Assembly: GCF_024730665.1 (NCBI RefSeq)
Contig: NZ_CP084737.1
Coordinates: forward strand, 434,001 to 498,000
Reading direction: 5' to 3'
DNA: 64,000 nt
Source: Coxiella-like endosymbiont
GTDB taxonomy: Bacteria; Pseudomonadota; Gammaproteobacteria; Coxiellales; Coxiellaceae
The notes beneath the pieces are model-generated. The model ran no database searches, was not told the DNA's origin, and worked only from the letters and a program-made list of their open reading frames with translations. The stretch's first letter is position 1. The number at the start of each line of letters is the position of its first letter. The translations under genes and the position numbers were made by a program. Of the stretch, positions 19,461-30,012 are shown in pieces.

Positions 19461-20089
19461 GAATGATATACCCTTCTTCCCATCAGGGCCTATATTAATT
19501 TTAGACAGGGTCTATTCTATCGATCCTCCATCCCTTCGTCTAGTAGCCTGGCACATTGCTCCTCTCATCAGGGTAATGCGGGTTCGAATTCTGTAGGGAG
19601 AGCTAGAGTACGACAAATCTGAAACCACATCGTTGTAGTACCTATAGTCAGTTTTAAATCAGTGCAGATTACACACAATATTGATAATTGAATTATTAAT
19701 CGATAAACGATGGTAATGTAGGTGGAAAAATTCATTAAAAATGCATAAAAAGAAAGCAGTACATTTGATTTTACATCCGAAAATCTTTGAAGCAAAACTC
19801 GATTAAAAATATTGAGTCAAAAGCAGTAAAAGAGATTTTGAAAATAAATATAGCTTCGCCTAAACCAAATTGATCCGACTTGATTTTTTAATGCTAACGG
19901 GATACTTATTTACAAGGAACTCTTTTTAAATTGATCGACAAAATGTTGTCGCTTGAATGTTTTTCCCGCAGATGCTCTAAATTTTACCTGCAATGCAGTT
20001 TATAAAAAACTGAAAAACCTCTCTAGGGTATAAGGTAATTATAAATCCACCTACGAGTCTAGTAAAGCAAGCATCTCAACAAAAAATAT
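19461..20089. other. Spacer holding a tRNA-Glu-like relic, otherwise empty
   Basis: Apart from the tRNA-like stretch at 19529-19602, I see no protein family in any frame. A 75-codon open frame at 19568-19795 (-) overlaps the tRNA-like part and looks like chance. Confidence 0.5.
19529..19602 (+). pseudogene. tRNA-Glu-like sequence, probably a tRNA relic
   Basis: The 5' part CATCCCTTCGTCTAGTAGCC and the T-arm GCGGGTTCGAATTCTGT followed by AGGGAGA follow the tRNA-Glu pattern closely. Acceptor arms pair at 5 of 7 positions and the T-stem pairs with several G-U pairs. The anticodon arm is bad: the stem carries mismatches, the loop would offer CTC rather than the normal TTC, and the molecule is one base longer than expected. 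There is no CCA. It is best read as a decayed tRNA-Glu copy, though a functional aberrant tRNA is not excluded. Confidence 0.5.
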
Positions 20090-20713
20090 TTAGCGTTGAA
20101 AAAATGAATAACGAACGATTTGAAGCAAAGGATAATATAAATATTGCGTAATGCCAGATAAGAACATTTGTACTGCAATAGTCGTCAAAATCATTCCCAT
20201 TAACCGTTCGATTGCCGTTAATCCCCGTTTTCCTAAAGCCTTCATCAGAAATGGCGCACATAGCATAATGACTGTGAATACTACAGAAGCAATAAGCACA
20301 CCCAAAAACACAAGAAATAAGTGATATGGATCACGTGTTACAAACAATAAAACCATTGCCATCGCGGAAGGCCCAGCTATCAATGGTATAGCTAATGGCA
20401 CAATTAACGGCTCTTCAAAATCTTCTTTTACTGTTTTTTGTTCAGGAGGAAAAATCATACGCATAGCAATAGTAAAAAGAATGATACCACCTGCGATGCT
20501 TAATGCTGGTGTTCTAATATGCAGCCCATGCAAGATATAACGACCAAAAAAAACAAATAAAGAAAGGATAATAAACGCAATGATAGATTCACGCAAAATG
20601 ATACGGATTTGGTTACGAGTATTATACTTTCGTAGAATAGTGAGAAAAACAGGAATATTACCTAAAGGATCCATGACAAGAATCAAGGTGATTGAGATAG
20701 TGTAAAGTGTCAT
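20090..20713 (-). CDS. MarC-family inner-membrane protein
   Basis: A 207-residue protein with six predicted membrane segments and the MarC/YhgN pattern: VMDPLGNIPVFLTIL near the N-terminus, AGGIILFTIAMRMIFP, a cytoplasmic linker, then PLAIPLIAGPSAMA and ERLMGMILTTIAVQMFLSGI. The family's biochemical role is unsettled; the old link to antibiotic resistance is not supported. Start MTLYTISITL is preceded by AGAGGAAA. It stands alone between two spacers and has an intact frame. Confidence 0.85.
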   Translation of the reverse strand: MTLYTISITLILVMDPLGNIPVFLTILRKYNTRNQIRIILRESIIAFIILSLFVFFGRYILHGLHIRTPALSIAGGIILFTIAMRMIFPPEQKTVKEDFEEPLIVPLAIPLIAGPSAMAMVLLFVTRDPYHLFLVFLGVLIASVVFTVIMLCAPFLMKALGKRGLTAIERLMGMILTTIAVQMFLSGITQYLYYPLLQIVRYSFFQR

Positions 20714-20843
20714 TTCTATTTCCTCTCATATCTACGATCTGATTTACCATCACATGGTTGACTGCAAGAACCTCATTTCACCACGCGCCATTTGCTCTTT
20801 CCTCGCCCCCGATTTAAAGCACGGAATGACGGATGAAGCGTAA

Positions 20844-21995
20844 TTATTCAAACACCGGCGGCAATTGTTGTGTTAGTGATATTCTTTGTTTCATATGATT
20901 TCCTAATAAAGCAAAACCTCGTAACTTACCCCAACAATCGTAAAATAAAGCACTTTGATGCAATCCTTCTCCACTATATTGCCATTCTCCTTCAATATCT
21001 TCAGGCGGTTTGCAAACAGCGATGGCACAAGCGGGCGTTTTAACGATAATAGGCATGGATGGATAGTGTACTGGATTTTTGTCGCCTACAAAGTACCTTG
21101 AAAGTGCACGTACAGACTGCAAAAGCGGCGCTATATATTGAAGCATTTCCCCTGCCACTTCTGCACAATCACCTAATGCATAAATGTTTTCAATGCTGGT
21201 TTTTAAATGACGATCAACTTTAATTCCTCGTCTACAATCAAGTCCTGTAGATCTTGCTAAATCACAATTTGCGCATATTCCAATCGCTGAAAAGACACCA
21301 TCAACGGTTAAGGTACTGCTATCTGAGAGCGTAAGAGCATATCGATCTTGATCGTGGTTAACCGCCGTCGCTAATTTTTTAAAATGCCAATTCACCCCTT
21401 TTTCCGAAAGCGCTTTCTGTAAAACATACCCTACCCGATAAGGAACAAATTTCGCCAATGGATAAACATCTGGAGCGATCACTTCTATTGTAAAACCCGT
21501 ATTTACTAGATCATTCGCAAACTCACACCCCACCAAACCTGCGCCTAAAACTGCAATATGCTTTTTGTTATTTATCCATTTCCGAAACTTTCCATAATCA
21601 GCTAAGTTATTAACAGAATGAATATCCGAGATGGCATCACCTTTTACAGATGGTGCAACTGCTTGCGAACCACAGGCCATGACAAGTTTTTGATATCCTA
21701 TTTTCTTTGTCGGTGTGATTATTGTTTGTGAGTGAGGATCCATGCATTTAACCCGCATAGCAGTGTGAATTTTTGCACGCAACTGTGAGGCCATTTCATC
21801 GGCACTATAAACAGCTAATTCTTCCACCGATTTTTTATTCGTTAGCGCTGTTGATAATGATGGTTTGGAATAAAAAGTGCCATTATCTGACGTGATAATT
21901 TCTAATGGCGTGTTTGTATCCAGTTTACGAAATTCTTTAGCGCAGAGATAACCCGCTAATCCACTACCGATAATTACCACCGACTGATTCTTCAT
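20844..21995 (-). CDS. FAD-dependent rubredoxin-NAD(+) reductase family oxidoreductase
   Basis: A 383-residue pyridine nucleotide-disulphide oxidoreductase-like protein. The N-terminal FAD site VVIIGSGLAGYLCAKEFR, the NAD(P)-binding Rossmann IAVLGAGLVGCEFANDL at about 147-163, and the second FAD motif IYALGDCAEV at about 280-290 are clear. Length and C-terminus match AlkT/RubB rubredoxin reductases rather than ferredoxin reductases of 400 or more residues. No rubredoxin is visible in the window, so the electron acceptor is inferred. Immediately upstream on the same strand is the hemE remnant. Confidence 0.8.
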   Translation of the reverse strand: MKNQSVVIIGSGLAGYLCAKEFRKLDTNTPLEIITSDNGTFYSKPSLSTALTNKKSVEELAVYSADEMASQLRAKIHTAMRVKCMDPHSQTIITPTKKIGYQKLVMACGSQAVAPSVKGDAISDIHSVNNLADYGKFRKWINNKKHIAVLGAGLVGCEFANDLVNTGFTIEVIAPDVYPLAKFVPYRVGYVLQKALSEKGVNWHFKKLATAVNHDQDRYALTLSDSSTLTVDGVFSAIGICANCDLARSTGLDCRRGIKVDRHLKTSIENIYALGDCAEVAGEMLQYIAPLLQSVRALSRYFVGDKNPVHYPSMPIIVKTPACAIAVCKPPEDIEGEWQYSGEGLHQSALFYDCWGKLRGFALLGNHMKQRISLTQQLPPVFE

Positions 21996-21998
21996 TTT

Positions 21999-22340
21999 TT
22001 ACCCAAAATTCTGCACTGCTTCAATCATCACAGAGATATTCTTTATTTTTACAGTTGGTGTTGTAGGATCAATTCCATGCCCTAAACTAATCTCTAATGC
22101 TATTTTGGTTTTATAATAATGCGGGGCTAGATTAACTTTGCACTCCATCCTAGAACACGAACGTGCTTGTTTAACGTCATGGGATTAGATTATCTAATCC
22201 CACTGCATACCATAATCATCCGCAATATTTTCTAACCAATGGCCTCTATTTTGTAAAAATAGAGGAACCTTTCATCCTATTTTCCGTACCATTTTTGCGG
22301 CGATTTGCGATAAATAATGTCATGAAAATAATGTAATGAA
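21999..22340 (-). pseudogene. hemE: hemE remnant (uroporphyrinogen decarboxylase, C-terminal third)
   Basis: A single minus-strand phase retains HemE blocks in the right order: HYLSQIAAKMVRKIG, stop, KVPLFLQNRGHWLENIADDYGMQWD, stop, stop, SHDVKQAR, then LGHGIDPTTPTVKI and ISVMIEAVQNF before the TAA. They match the family's L-F-x-K-G-x-x-x-W-L-E, D-W and N-L-G-H-G-I elements. The LGHGI element is well kept although internal stops TGA, TAG and TAA interrupt the phase. The N-terminal two thirds, with the substrate-binding Arg residues, should lie towards 23 kb but that space is taken by uvrA, so it is deleted or too decayed to see. Confidence 0.75.
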
Positions 22341-22584
22341 AACGTGATATCACTGGAAACAATAAATCACCGTACACAACAAACCACCACACCACCTAAT
22401 CACTACACGAATTTAGGTAGCACTATAGCATAATCCCATGAAAATGCCAGCTCCTACTGTAACTGCAGTGTTAGCATCTACATGGTTATTACATGGTTAT
22501 CTGTTTTCGATTTATGATTAAGCTCTTATAACACAAATCGGGATGTCGATAAAGATTACGTTTATTTAAGCAGTCTTGATCAAC
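22341..22584. other. Spacer upstream of the hemE remnant
   Basis: AT-rich DNA with no recognisable coding. It probably includes unrecognisable hemE sequence. It contains an 11-bp tandem duplication. Confidence 0.45.
22479..22500. repeat. 11-bp tandem duplication
   Basis: TACATGGTTAT occurs twice head to tail in the spacer between hemE debris and uvrA. Confidence 0.85.
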
Positions 22585-24151
22585 TCACGAGATTATTTCT
22601 AACATAGATTTTAAATATTTTCCAGTGTGAGAACTTTTACATTTTGCAACTTCTTCTGGTGTACCAGAAATCACGATCTGCCCACCATCCTTGCCGCCTT
22701 CAGGACCCATATCAATAACCCAGTCAGCAACTTTAATTACATCCAAATTATGCTCAATAATAACGATAGTATTTCCCTCATTGCGCAAGTGATATAGCAC
22801 TTTCAATAAATGTAAAATATCGTGAAAATGAAGGCCAGTGGTAGGCTCATCCAGTAAATATAACGTACGTCCAGTTTCGCGTTTTGATAATTCTCTTGAT
22901 AATTTAACGCGTTGCGCTTCACCACCTGACAAAGTAGTAGCGCTTTGCCCTAACGTAACATAGGACAACCCAACATCTACGAGTGTTTGTAATTTATAGG
23001 CAATAACGGGAATAGCGTTGAAAAATTCACGCGCCTCTTCGATAGTCATTTTTAATACATCGTAGACATTTTTCCCTTTATAAGGAATTTCAAGCGTTTC
23101 TCGATTATAGCGCTTGCCTTTACAAACATCACAACTCACATAAATATCTGCTAGAAAATGCATTTCCACTCTAATCACACCATCACCTTTACAAGCTTCA
23201 CAGCGTCCACCTTGCACATTAAAACTAAAACGCCCCGGCGTATAACCCCGTGAACGCGCTTCCTCAGTACCTGCAAATAATTCACGAATGGGTGCGAAAA
23301 CGCCGGTATAAGTAGCAGGATTAGATCTTGGGGTTCGCCCAATTGGGCTTTGATCGATTTCAACCACTTTATCTAAATGTTCCAGCCCTTCTATGGATCG
23401 ATAATGACACATGTGGCGTTGCGTCGTAGTCCCGTTTAACCGGGCGGCCATAATAGGATAAAGGGTGTTACTAATAAGACTTGACTTTCCAGAACCTGAC
23501 ACACCCGTCACGCAAGTCATTAAACTAATAGGAATATTAACGTCCACTCCTTTTAGATTATTGCAAGTTGCCCCTTTTAAGGCAATAGACTGTCCGATAT
23601 CAAACCTGCGTTTTTTTGGCACAGGAATCGTGTTTTTACCTGATAGATAGCGCCCTGTTAATGAACGAGGATTTTGCATAATTTCTGACGGTGTGCCTTG
23701 CGCAACAATTTCTCCCCCATAAACACCTGCTCCAGGTCCAATATCCACGACATAATCAGCAGTACGGATCGCATTTTCATCGTGTTCGATTACAATAACT
23801 GAATTACCAAGATCACGTAATCTTTTCAGCATATCAAGCAAACGTTGATTATCACGCTGATGCAATCCAATAGAAGGTTCATCCAGAATATACATTACGC
23901 CTACCAGTCCTGACCCGATCTGACTTGCTAGACGAATTCGCTGCGCTTCGCCGCCTGATAAAGTTTCAGCACTTCTCGCTAAATTTAAATAATTCAAACC
24001 TACATTAACTAAAAAGCTGAGGCGTGCATTTACTTCTTTTAAAATCTTCTCAGCAATTTTTCCGCGTCGACCTTCAAGTTTAAGTAATTGAAAAAATTGA
24101 AGTGCTTCACAGATGGATAAAGCCGTAATTTCCGGTAAACTCTTCCCACCC

Positions 24152-24157
24152 AAAAAA
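24152..24157 (-). other. Frameshift site in uvrA (T6 on the coding strand)
   Basis: One extra T gives [18 protein letters not shown], the family sequence here. Confidence 0.8.
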
Positions 24158-24316
24158 CATGCTGTGCCTCCTTTCGCAAGCGCGTACCTTGGCAAGTTTT
24201 ACATTCGCTCACTGTTAGGTACTTCGCTAACTCTTTTCGCAGAACATGAGATTCAGTTTCGCGATAACGCCGTTCCATAATGGGAATAATCCCTTCAAAA
24301 GGATGGGTCCACTGGG

Positions 24317-24321
24317 TTTTT
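24317..24321 (-). other. Frameshift site in uvrA (A5 on the coding strand)
   Basis: One extra A gives [20 protein letters not shown] and then ERRYRET. Confidence 0.8.
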
Positions 24322-25417
24322 CCCCCGTGTGGGATATCACATAAAAAGCAATCACCTCACCACCACTGCCATATAAGAGCTTATCTTTGATGATCTTAGG
24401 AAGATGGCAATAAGGCATTTCCATATCAAATCGATAATGTTTCGCTAACGAACATAGTAATTGATAATAATATAAATTTTGCCGATCCCACCCACGAATA
24501 GCACCATTTGTTAAACTTGCTTTTTCATTGTGAACAATTTTTTGAGGATCAAAATGTTGCTGTACGCCCAACCCATCACAAGATGAGCAAGCACCCTTTG
24601 GATTATTAAACGAAAATAAACGCGGTTCTAATTCTTCTAAACTATAGCCACAGTGTGGGCAAGCATAACGAGAGGAAAAAGTACGTTCTTTAATTTTATC
24701 TTTGCTCAGCGGTGTAATCATGGCTAAATCATTGGACAAACGTACTGCTGTTTCAAACGATTCTGCTAAACGTTGTTGTACTTCAGGGCGAACCTTAATT
24801 CGGTCTACAACAACTTCGATAGTATGTTTTTTGCGTAAGCTTAATTTAGGGGCGTCATCTAATTTTACCAGCTTTCCATCAATGCGCGCTCGAATAAAAC
24901 CTTGACTTTTTAGCTGTTCAATAAGCTGAACATGCTCACCTTTTCGTTCACGTACAACAGGAGACAATATCATCAATGCTGTTCCTTCAGGGAACTCAAA
25001 CACTGCATCTACCATCTGACTGATCGTTTGTGCTTGCAAATGATGTTGATGTACAGGACAAGAGGGATGTCCGACGCTAGCATATAAAAGCCGCAAATAA
25101 TCATAAATCTCGGTAATAGTACCTATGGTCGAACGAGGGTTGTGCGAAACTGATTTTTGCTCGATCGCAATCGCCGGAGACAGCCCTTCGATAACATCCA
25201 CCTCTGGTTTTTCCATCATCGACAAAAATTGCCGTGCATAAGCTGATAACGATTCCACGTACCGCCGCTGCCCTTCTGCATACAATGTATCAAAAGCTAA
25301 AGAAGATTTCCCGGACCCAGATAAACCTGTAATAACAACTAATTGATTCCGCGGGAGATCAAGATCAATATTCTTAATATTATGCGTCCGAACGCCGCGT
25401 AGTTGGATATGACTCAT

Positions 25418-26083
25418 AATGTAGGTATTCTACAACAGTCTACTTAATAAGCGAAGCTATGGATCTTAGCAAAAGGACATTGATTCCATCTGCCAATCTG
25501 TCAGATATTATGGGTCGTGCAGGAACCTAGCGCCTATAAAAACACAGGATGGCCCTCGGAAGCCAGTATTCTCCCGATGTGCTAGCCCAATTGTTGCCCG
25601 CGCAATGAGGAATGACCGGTTATGCTCGGAAAAACTATACGGACTGATTGTGCTAAATGATCCGTAAAGTGAGCTAAAGATAAATTCCTGTAACCACAAC
25701 CTTACGATCCTTCTCATTTATACCCATTAAATGCCCAATATTAATCTAAAAGAACTTTTCTGCTAATCCTCATTTCATTTTTAGATTAAAACCCAGAAAT
25801 TATAAATTAAAGCGTAGCAAAACTCGTGTGTTCGATATACAGACACCCCTGAAAGAAACACTATTAAAAAGTCAACTCATTGAATAACCTTCACTAATTA
25901 TTCACGATCGTCAAGATCTATTGATACCTTAGTGAAATACACCTGAACTAGATTGAGTCCTACGTCGTCATTTGCGTAAAGCTTTGACACCTGATCAAAT
26001 AATAGTAATATTTTTCGCGGATTTTAACGAATCTAATAATAAGTATAAATAGTGAGTATAATTGAGTAAATAGAGGCTTTACT
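25418..26083. other. Divergent spacer between uvrA and the transporter gene
   Basis: No coding family recognised. A 69-codon open frame at 25508-25717 (-) has slightly richer GC and no family features. The right part carries the transporter promoter at 25984-26011. Confidence 0.45.
25984..26011 (+). promoter_or_regulatory. Sigma-70-type promoter of the MFS gene
   Basis: A perfect TTGACA (25984-25989) and TAATAT (26006-26011) are 16 bp apart. Transcription from about 26018 would give a 70-base leader. A second -10-like TATAAT at 26057-26062 lacks a good -35. Confidence 0.6.
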
Positions 26084-26089
26084 AATTTC

Positions 26090-27463
26090 ATGCATGCAAA
26101 AGAACGAACGGCGATAGTATCATTAGCTATCATTATGGCTTTTCGGATGTTGGGCCTATTTATGCTTCTCCCTGTATTTGCGCTATATACACATAAGATT
26201 GTACTAGCCACACCAGCGCTCATGGGGCTTGCACTGGGAATTTATGGAATTTCGCAGGCATGTTTTCAAATACCACTTGGTATACTTTCTGATCACCTCG
26301 GACGTAAGCCTATTCTAATGGGAGGTTTGATCTTGTTATGGCTAGGTAGTGTGGTTGCAGCAGTTGCTCATTCGATTTATTGGATTATAATCGGCCGTGC
26401 GCTTCAAGGAGCGGGGGCTATTGGTAGTACTACGCTGGCTGCTATTGCCGATTTAACTGGCGAGGAAGACCGTAGTAAAGCTATGGCATTAGTTGGAATA
26501 GCCATTGGATTTTCCTTTGCTGTAGCCCTTATCCTTGGACCTGCTATTAATGCGTGGTTTCAGCTTAGCGGCATTTTTTGGGCAACGGCGCTATTTGCTG
26601 GATTCGGCATTGTTCTACTCTATACTACTGTGCCGACTCTGCCGAAAATCTCTCCCCATCCTGATGAGGTAAATCCTGAGAAAGGCTATTTTAAAAAAAT
26701 TATACGTGACAGGCAGATTTTGTGCTTAGATTTAGGTATCTTTTTGTTGCATTGTATCTTGACAGCATTCTTTATCGGTATCCCAATCGTACTAAGTCAA
26801 ATGATTCGTTTAACCGAACACCAACAAGTGCTGTTTTATCTAAACACTATGCTGCTCTCCTTCATAATAGTCATGCCACTCATCATCATCGGCGAAAAAA
26901 AACGAAAATTAAAATCTTTGTTTATTGGTTCTGTTACATTTTTAGTAATTTGCCCGATTTTATTATTCATTTTACCGTACTCAGTCAGTTCAATTAGCAT
27001 TATTTTATTTTTCTTTTTAATCGCTTTTACCTTGCTTGAAGCTATTTTACCCTCGTTGATGTCCAAAGCTGCACCTATTCGTTACAAAGGAACTGTGATG
27101 GGCATTTATTCATCAGCTCAATTTTTAGGTATTTTTATTGGCGGTAGCGTCGGTGGTTGGATTTTTGGCCATTTTGATATATTTGGGCTTTTTATTTTTT
27201 GTACGATAGTTGGTTTGATATGGTTAGTATTTGTCATCTCTATGAAACAACCTCTCTATACCTCAACCATTGTCGTAAAGCTGAACAAATCACTGATTAC
27301 AGATTTAGCAGATTTAAATCAACGTCTTTGCTCAATTGAAGGTATTTCGGAGGTTGCTGTGTTGCATCGTAAAAATCTCATTTACATTAAAATCGATAAA
27401 AAAATAATTAATGAAGACAAATTGCGAAAACGAATTAGACAGGGTAATCTAGACGCAGATTAG
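26090..27463 (+). CDS. MFS transporter, YajR-like, with C-terminal YAM domain
   Basis: A 457-residue major facilitator transporter of 12 membrane segments. The loop 2-3 signature reads GILSDHLGRKPIL and the motif C-like region GAGAIGSTTLAAIADLTGEEDRSKAMA follows. After the last segment a soluble tail of about 60 residues (SLITDLADLNQRLCSIEGISEVAVLHRKN and onwards) resembles the ferredoxin-like YAM domain of YajR. Substrate unknown; the family is annotated as drug or sugar efflux without firm proof. Its position between uvrA and ssb is common in relatives. Intact frame. Confidence 0.82.
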   Translation: MHAKERTAIVSLAIIMAFRMLGLFMLLPVFALYTHKIVLATPALMGLALGIYGISQACFQIPLGILSDHLGRKPILMGGLILLWLGSVVAAVAHSIYWIIIGRALQGAGAIGSTTLAAIADLTGEEDRSKAMALVGIAIGFSFAVALILGPAINAWFQLSGIFWATALFAGFGIVLLYTTVPTLPKISPHPDEVNPEKGYFKKIIRDRQILCLDLGIFLLHCILTAFFIGIPIVLSQMIRLTEHQQVLFYLNTMLLSFIIVMPLIIIGEKKRKLKSLFIGSVTFLVICPILLFILPYSVSSISIILFFFLIAFTLLEAILPSLMSKAAPIRYKGTVMGIYSSAQFLGIFIGGSVGGWIFGHFDIFGLFIFCTIVGLIWLVFVISMKQPLYTSTIVVKLNKSLITDLADLNQRLCSIEGISEVAVLHRKNLIYIKIDKKIINEDKLRKRIRQGNLDAD

Positions 27464-27561
27464 TTCCGAACTCTTCGTTACCAACCGCGCCTAGACTACG
27501 AATGCACGACACACCAAGAAAATGACGAAGTATGTGTAGGATAAGAAATTAGGAGATTGTA

Positions 27562-28044
27562 ATGGTTAGAGGTGTTAACAAAGTCATTTTGATTGGAAAT
27601 TTAGGCCAAGATCCAGAAGTACGTTTTACTCCGAATGGAAATGCCGTTGCTAACGTTACATTAGCCACTAGTGCAAGTTGGCGAGACAAACAAACTGGGG
27701 AGTCTCAAGAGCGCACAGAATGGCATCGCATCGCCTTCTTCAATCGACTAGCAGAAATTGTAGGTGAGTATTTACGCAAAGGTTCTAAGGTTTATATTGA
27801 AGGCAGCCTGCGTACGCGTAAATGGCAAGATAAAAGTGGTATTGATCGTTATACAACAGAAATTATTGCCAATGAAATGCATATGCTCGACAACCGTGGT
27901 ACCAATAGCGGAAACCATAGTAATCAGCCAAATGAAGCAGACTCGAATAAGCAAAGTGGACTTTCTGCAAATACACCGCAAGCCCTTATGTCCAGCAGAG
28001 ATGATTCACCACTTTCTGATTTCGATGACGATATTCCATTCTAA
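27562..28044 (+). CDS. ssb: Single-stranded DNA-binding protein
   Basis: A 160-residue SSB. The OB fold spans about residues 1-110 ([49 protein letters not shown]), followed by a polar Asn/Ser/Gln-rich linker and the acidic tip DFDDDIPF that recruits replication and repair proteins. The ribosome site TTAGGAGA lies 8 bases before ATG. Divergent from uvrA through the transporter, the usual gammaproteobacterial neighbourhood. Unbroken. Confidence 0.95.
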   Translation: MVRGVNKVILIGNLGQDPEVRFTPNGNAVANVTLATSASWRDKQTGESQERTEWHRIAFFNRLAEIVGEYLRKGSKVYIEGSLRTRKWQDKSGIDRYTTEIIANEMHMLDNRGTNSGNHSNQPNEADSNKQSGLSANTPQALMSSRDDSPLSDFDDDIPF

Positions 28045-28200
28045 TAATGAAGATCACTGCCCAACTTCGTCAACGTTTACAATCTAGAACACTAGAAAAA
28101 TAGCCTTTAGCGTCTGTATAATGTGATAGCTGGTCAATTCCGGCACTTAGTTACTTTTTTAAAGATCGAAAAGCAATTATCGACACTGTGTTTGATTAGC

Positions 28201-29400
28201 TTAATTTATCGAAGGGATATTGATATCAATATCAACTTCTTTTTTATAATTGACATTGTCCAAATCAAATCCAAATAGCTGATAAAATTCTCTCCGATAA
28301 CCTGCAATATCAGAAATGGTTTCAATATTGTCGTTTCCAATTGAATGCCATAATCGTTCTACCTCCTGCTGTACGTCGTATCTCATTTCCAAATCATCAA
28401 TACGAATACGTCCTTCGACATCAGTTGGAATTTCATGATTATTATATAAATATTGACTAAACAATCTCCACATTTGTTCAATACAACCTTCGTGAATATT
28501 TTTTGTTTTCATTATCTTATAAAGTAATGAAATATAGAGCGGCACTACCGGAATAGCTGTGCTAGCGTGTGTAACTAATGCCTTATTTACCGAAATTAAT
28601 GCTCGCCCATCCAATTTTAATTTTAACTGTATATCTAATTCCTTCACTGCTTTCTCTAAATGAAGTTTCGCTCTTCCGATTGTGCCATTACGGTAGATGG
28701 CATGCGTTAATTCTGGACCAATGTAAGTAAATGTAACTGCTTTGATGCCCTTTGCTAGACAATTATTTTTTAATAAAGCATCTATCCACAATATCCAATC
28801 TTCACCCCCCATCACAGCTTCAGTATCTTTAATTTCTTTTTCATTCGCTGGTTCGATAAAAATCTCACTCACTTTGCCCGTCATCACATTAACGGTTTTG
28901 TTACGATACTGTTGGCCAATCGGCTTTAAAACGGAATTAAACACTTCGCCGCTTTTAGGATGTATGCGGCGTGGAGAAGCGATGCTATAAATTACAAGAT
29001 CAACATCACCTTGCCAATCATTTTGAATTAAATCAATTGTTTTTTGCTTAATTTCCTCTGAAAAAGCATCACCATTAATACTTTTAGCATATAACTCTTC
29101 ATCACGAGCTACTTTTTCAAATGCAGCCGCATTATACCAACCCGCAGAAGCGGTTCGTTTTCCATTCGCAGGTTTCTCAAAAAACACGCCGACCGTTTTA
29201 GCGCCCATACCAAAGGCTGCCACAATCCGACTACCTAAACCAAAACCTGTCGAAGCTCCAATAACCAGTACCTTTTTAGGACCCTCGTTTAAACACGATT
29301 GCTTTTTGACATACTCAATCCATTGCATCACATACTTTGTACAACCTTCCGGATGCGCTGTTGTACAAATAAATCCCCGAATTTTCGGTTGGATAATCAC
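28201..29400 (-). CDS. fabV: Trans-2-enoyl-ACP/CoA reductase FabV
   Basis: NADH-dependent enoyl reductase closing each cycle of fatty acid elongation, a triclosan-tolerant alternative to FabI. The Rossmann part reads VLVIGASTGFGLGSRIVAAFG, followed by FFEKPANGKRTASAGWYN, the family's YSIASPRR block, and the catalytic Tyr-(8)-Lys YRNGTIGRAK. 399 residues, normal for the family. Monocistronic between ssb and the alpha operon. No FabI is in the window, so whether FabV is the only enoyl reductase is unknown. Confidence 0.93.
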   Translation of the reverse strand: MIIQPKIRGFICTTAHPEGCTKYVMQWIEYVKKQSCLNEGPKKVLVIGASTGFGLGSRIVAAFGMGAKTVGVFFEKPANGKRTASAGWYNAAAFEKVARDEELYAKSINGDAFSEEIKQKTIDLIQNDWQGDVDLVIYSIASPRRIHPKSGEVFNSVLKPIGQQYRNKTVNVMTGKVSEIFIEPANEKEIKDTEAVMGGEDWILWIDALLKNNCLAKGIKAVTFTYIGPELTHAIYRNGTIGRAKLHLEKAVKELDIQLKLKLDGRALISVNKALVTHASTAIPVVPLYISLLYKIMKTKNIHEGCIEQMWRLFSQYLYNNHEIPTDVEGRIRIDDLEMRYDVQQEVERLWHSIGNDNIETISDIAGYRREFYQLFGFDLDNVNYKKEVDIDINIPSIN

Positions 29401-29625
29401 GGAATCCTCTCCACAATGAACGAAGGATTTTTACAATACAATGGGCATAAAATAAATATAAAATCACACCACTCAATCGAACGGAAGCTTTCTCTACTTC
29501 GTCTTAGCAAAGCAACCAATTAGGATTCTCGCGTCTAAACTGAAATCCTACACAAGAATAAAATTCCATTCATATACCGTTAAATGGAGCTTCTGGGTCT
29601 TAACATGAGGAAAATGGTACTTTTT

Positions 29626-30009
29626 TTATGCCCCTTTAGCTGCTTTCGATTCTTTACGATCAACTAATTCAACTATAGCCGTCGGTGCGTTATCCCCTAC
29701 ACGAAAACCACATTTGAGTACACGACAATAACCACCAAGCCGGTCCCTATGACGGTGTCTAATTTCTTTGAAAAGTTTCACAACAGCAACATTATCACGC
29801 AAACGATTAAAAGCAAGACGACGATTGGCAACACTGTCTTCTTTCGCTAATGTAATTAATGGCTCAGTCAGTCGACATAATTCTTTAGCTTTAGGCAATG
29901 TCGTTTTAATGAGTTCGTGCTTAATTAACGACGCAGCCATATTCCGCAACATCGCTTTGCGATGCTGGCTCGTACGATTTAAATGTCTGCCACTTTTACG
30001 ATGGTGCAC
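29626..30009 (-). CDS. rplQ: Ribosomal protein L17
   Basis: 127 residues, beginning [24 protein letters not shown], the L17 signature, with [24 protein letters not shown]. The C-terminal [14 protein letters not shown] is present. It is the last gene of the alpha operon and of the whole translation superoperon, 3 bases after rpoA. No clear terminator is visible beyond it before fabV. Confidence 0.95.
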   Translation of the reverse strand: MHHRKSGRHLNRTSQHRKAMLRNMAASLIKHELIKTTLPKAKELCRLTEPLITLAKEDSVANRRLAFNRLRDNVAVVKLFKEIRHRHRDRLGGYCRVLKCGFRVGDNAPTAIVELVDRKESKAAKGA

Positions 30010-30012
30010 TAC

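Larger units (their letters stand above)
22585..25417 (-). pseudogene. uvrA: Excinuclease ABC subunit A, two frameshifts
   Basis: UvrA is the damage-recognising ATPase of nucleotide excision repair. Visible: first Walker [13 protein letters not shown], zinc site [21 protein letters not shown] with [11 protein letters not shown] signature [17 protein letters not shown], second Walker [11 protein letters not shown], second zinc site CEACKGDG and CDVCKGKRY, and [15 protein letters not shown]. Breaks are at a coding-strand A5 (24317-24321) and T6 (24152-24157). One base each gives 944 residues, the normal length. Both breaks fall between the first ATPase half and the first signature motif. No other internal stops are seen. 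Confidence 0.9.

Noticed and set aside
19568-19795. 75-codon minus-strand frame
   Set aside because: It runs through the tRNA-Glu-like sequence and has no recognisable domain.
25508-25717. 69-codon minus-strand frame in the uvrA spacer
   Set aside because: Slightly different base composition, but no motif or start signal.
26041-26062. TATAAT at 26057 as main promoter of the transporter
   Set aside because: No acceptable -35 at 16-18 bp; the TTGACA/TAATAT pair at 25984-26011 is better.
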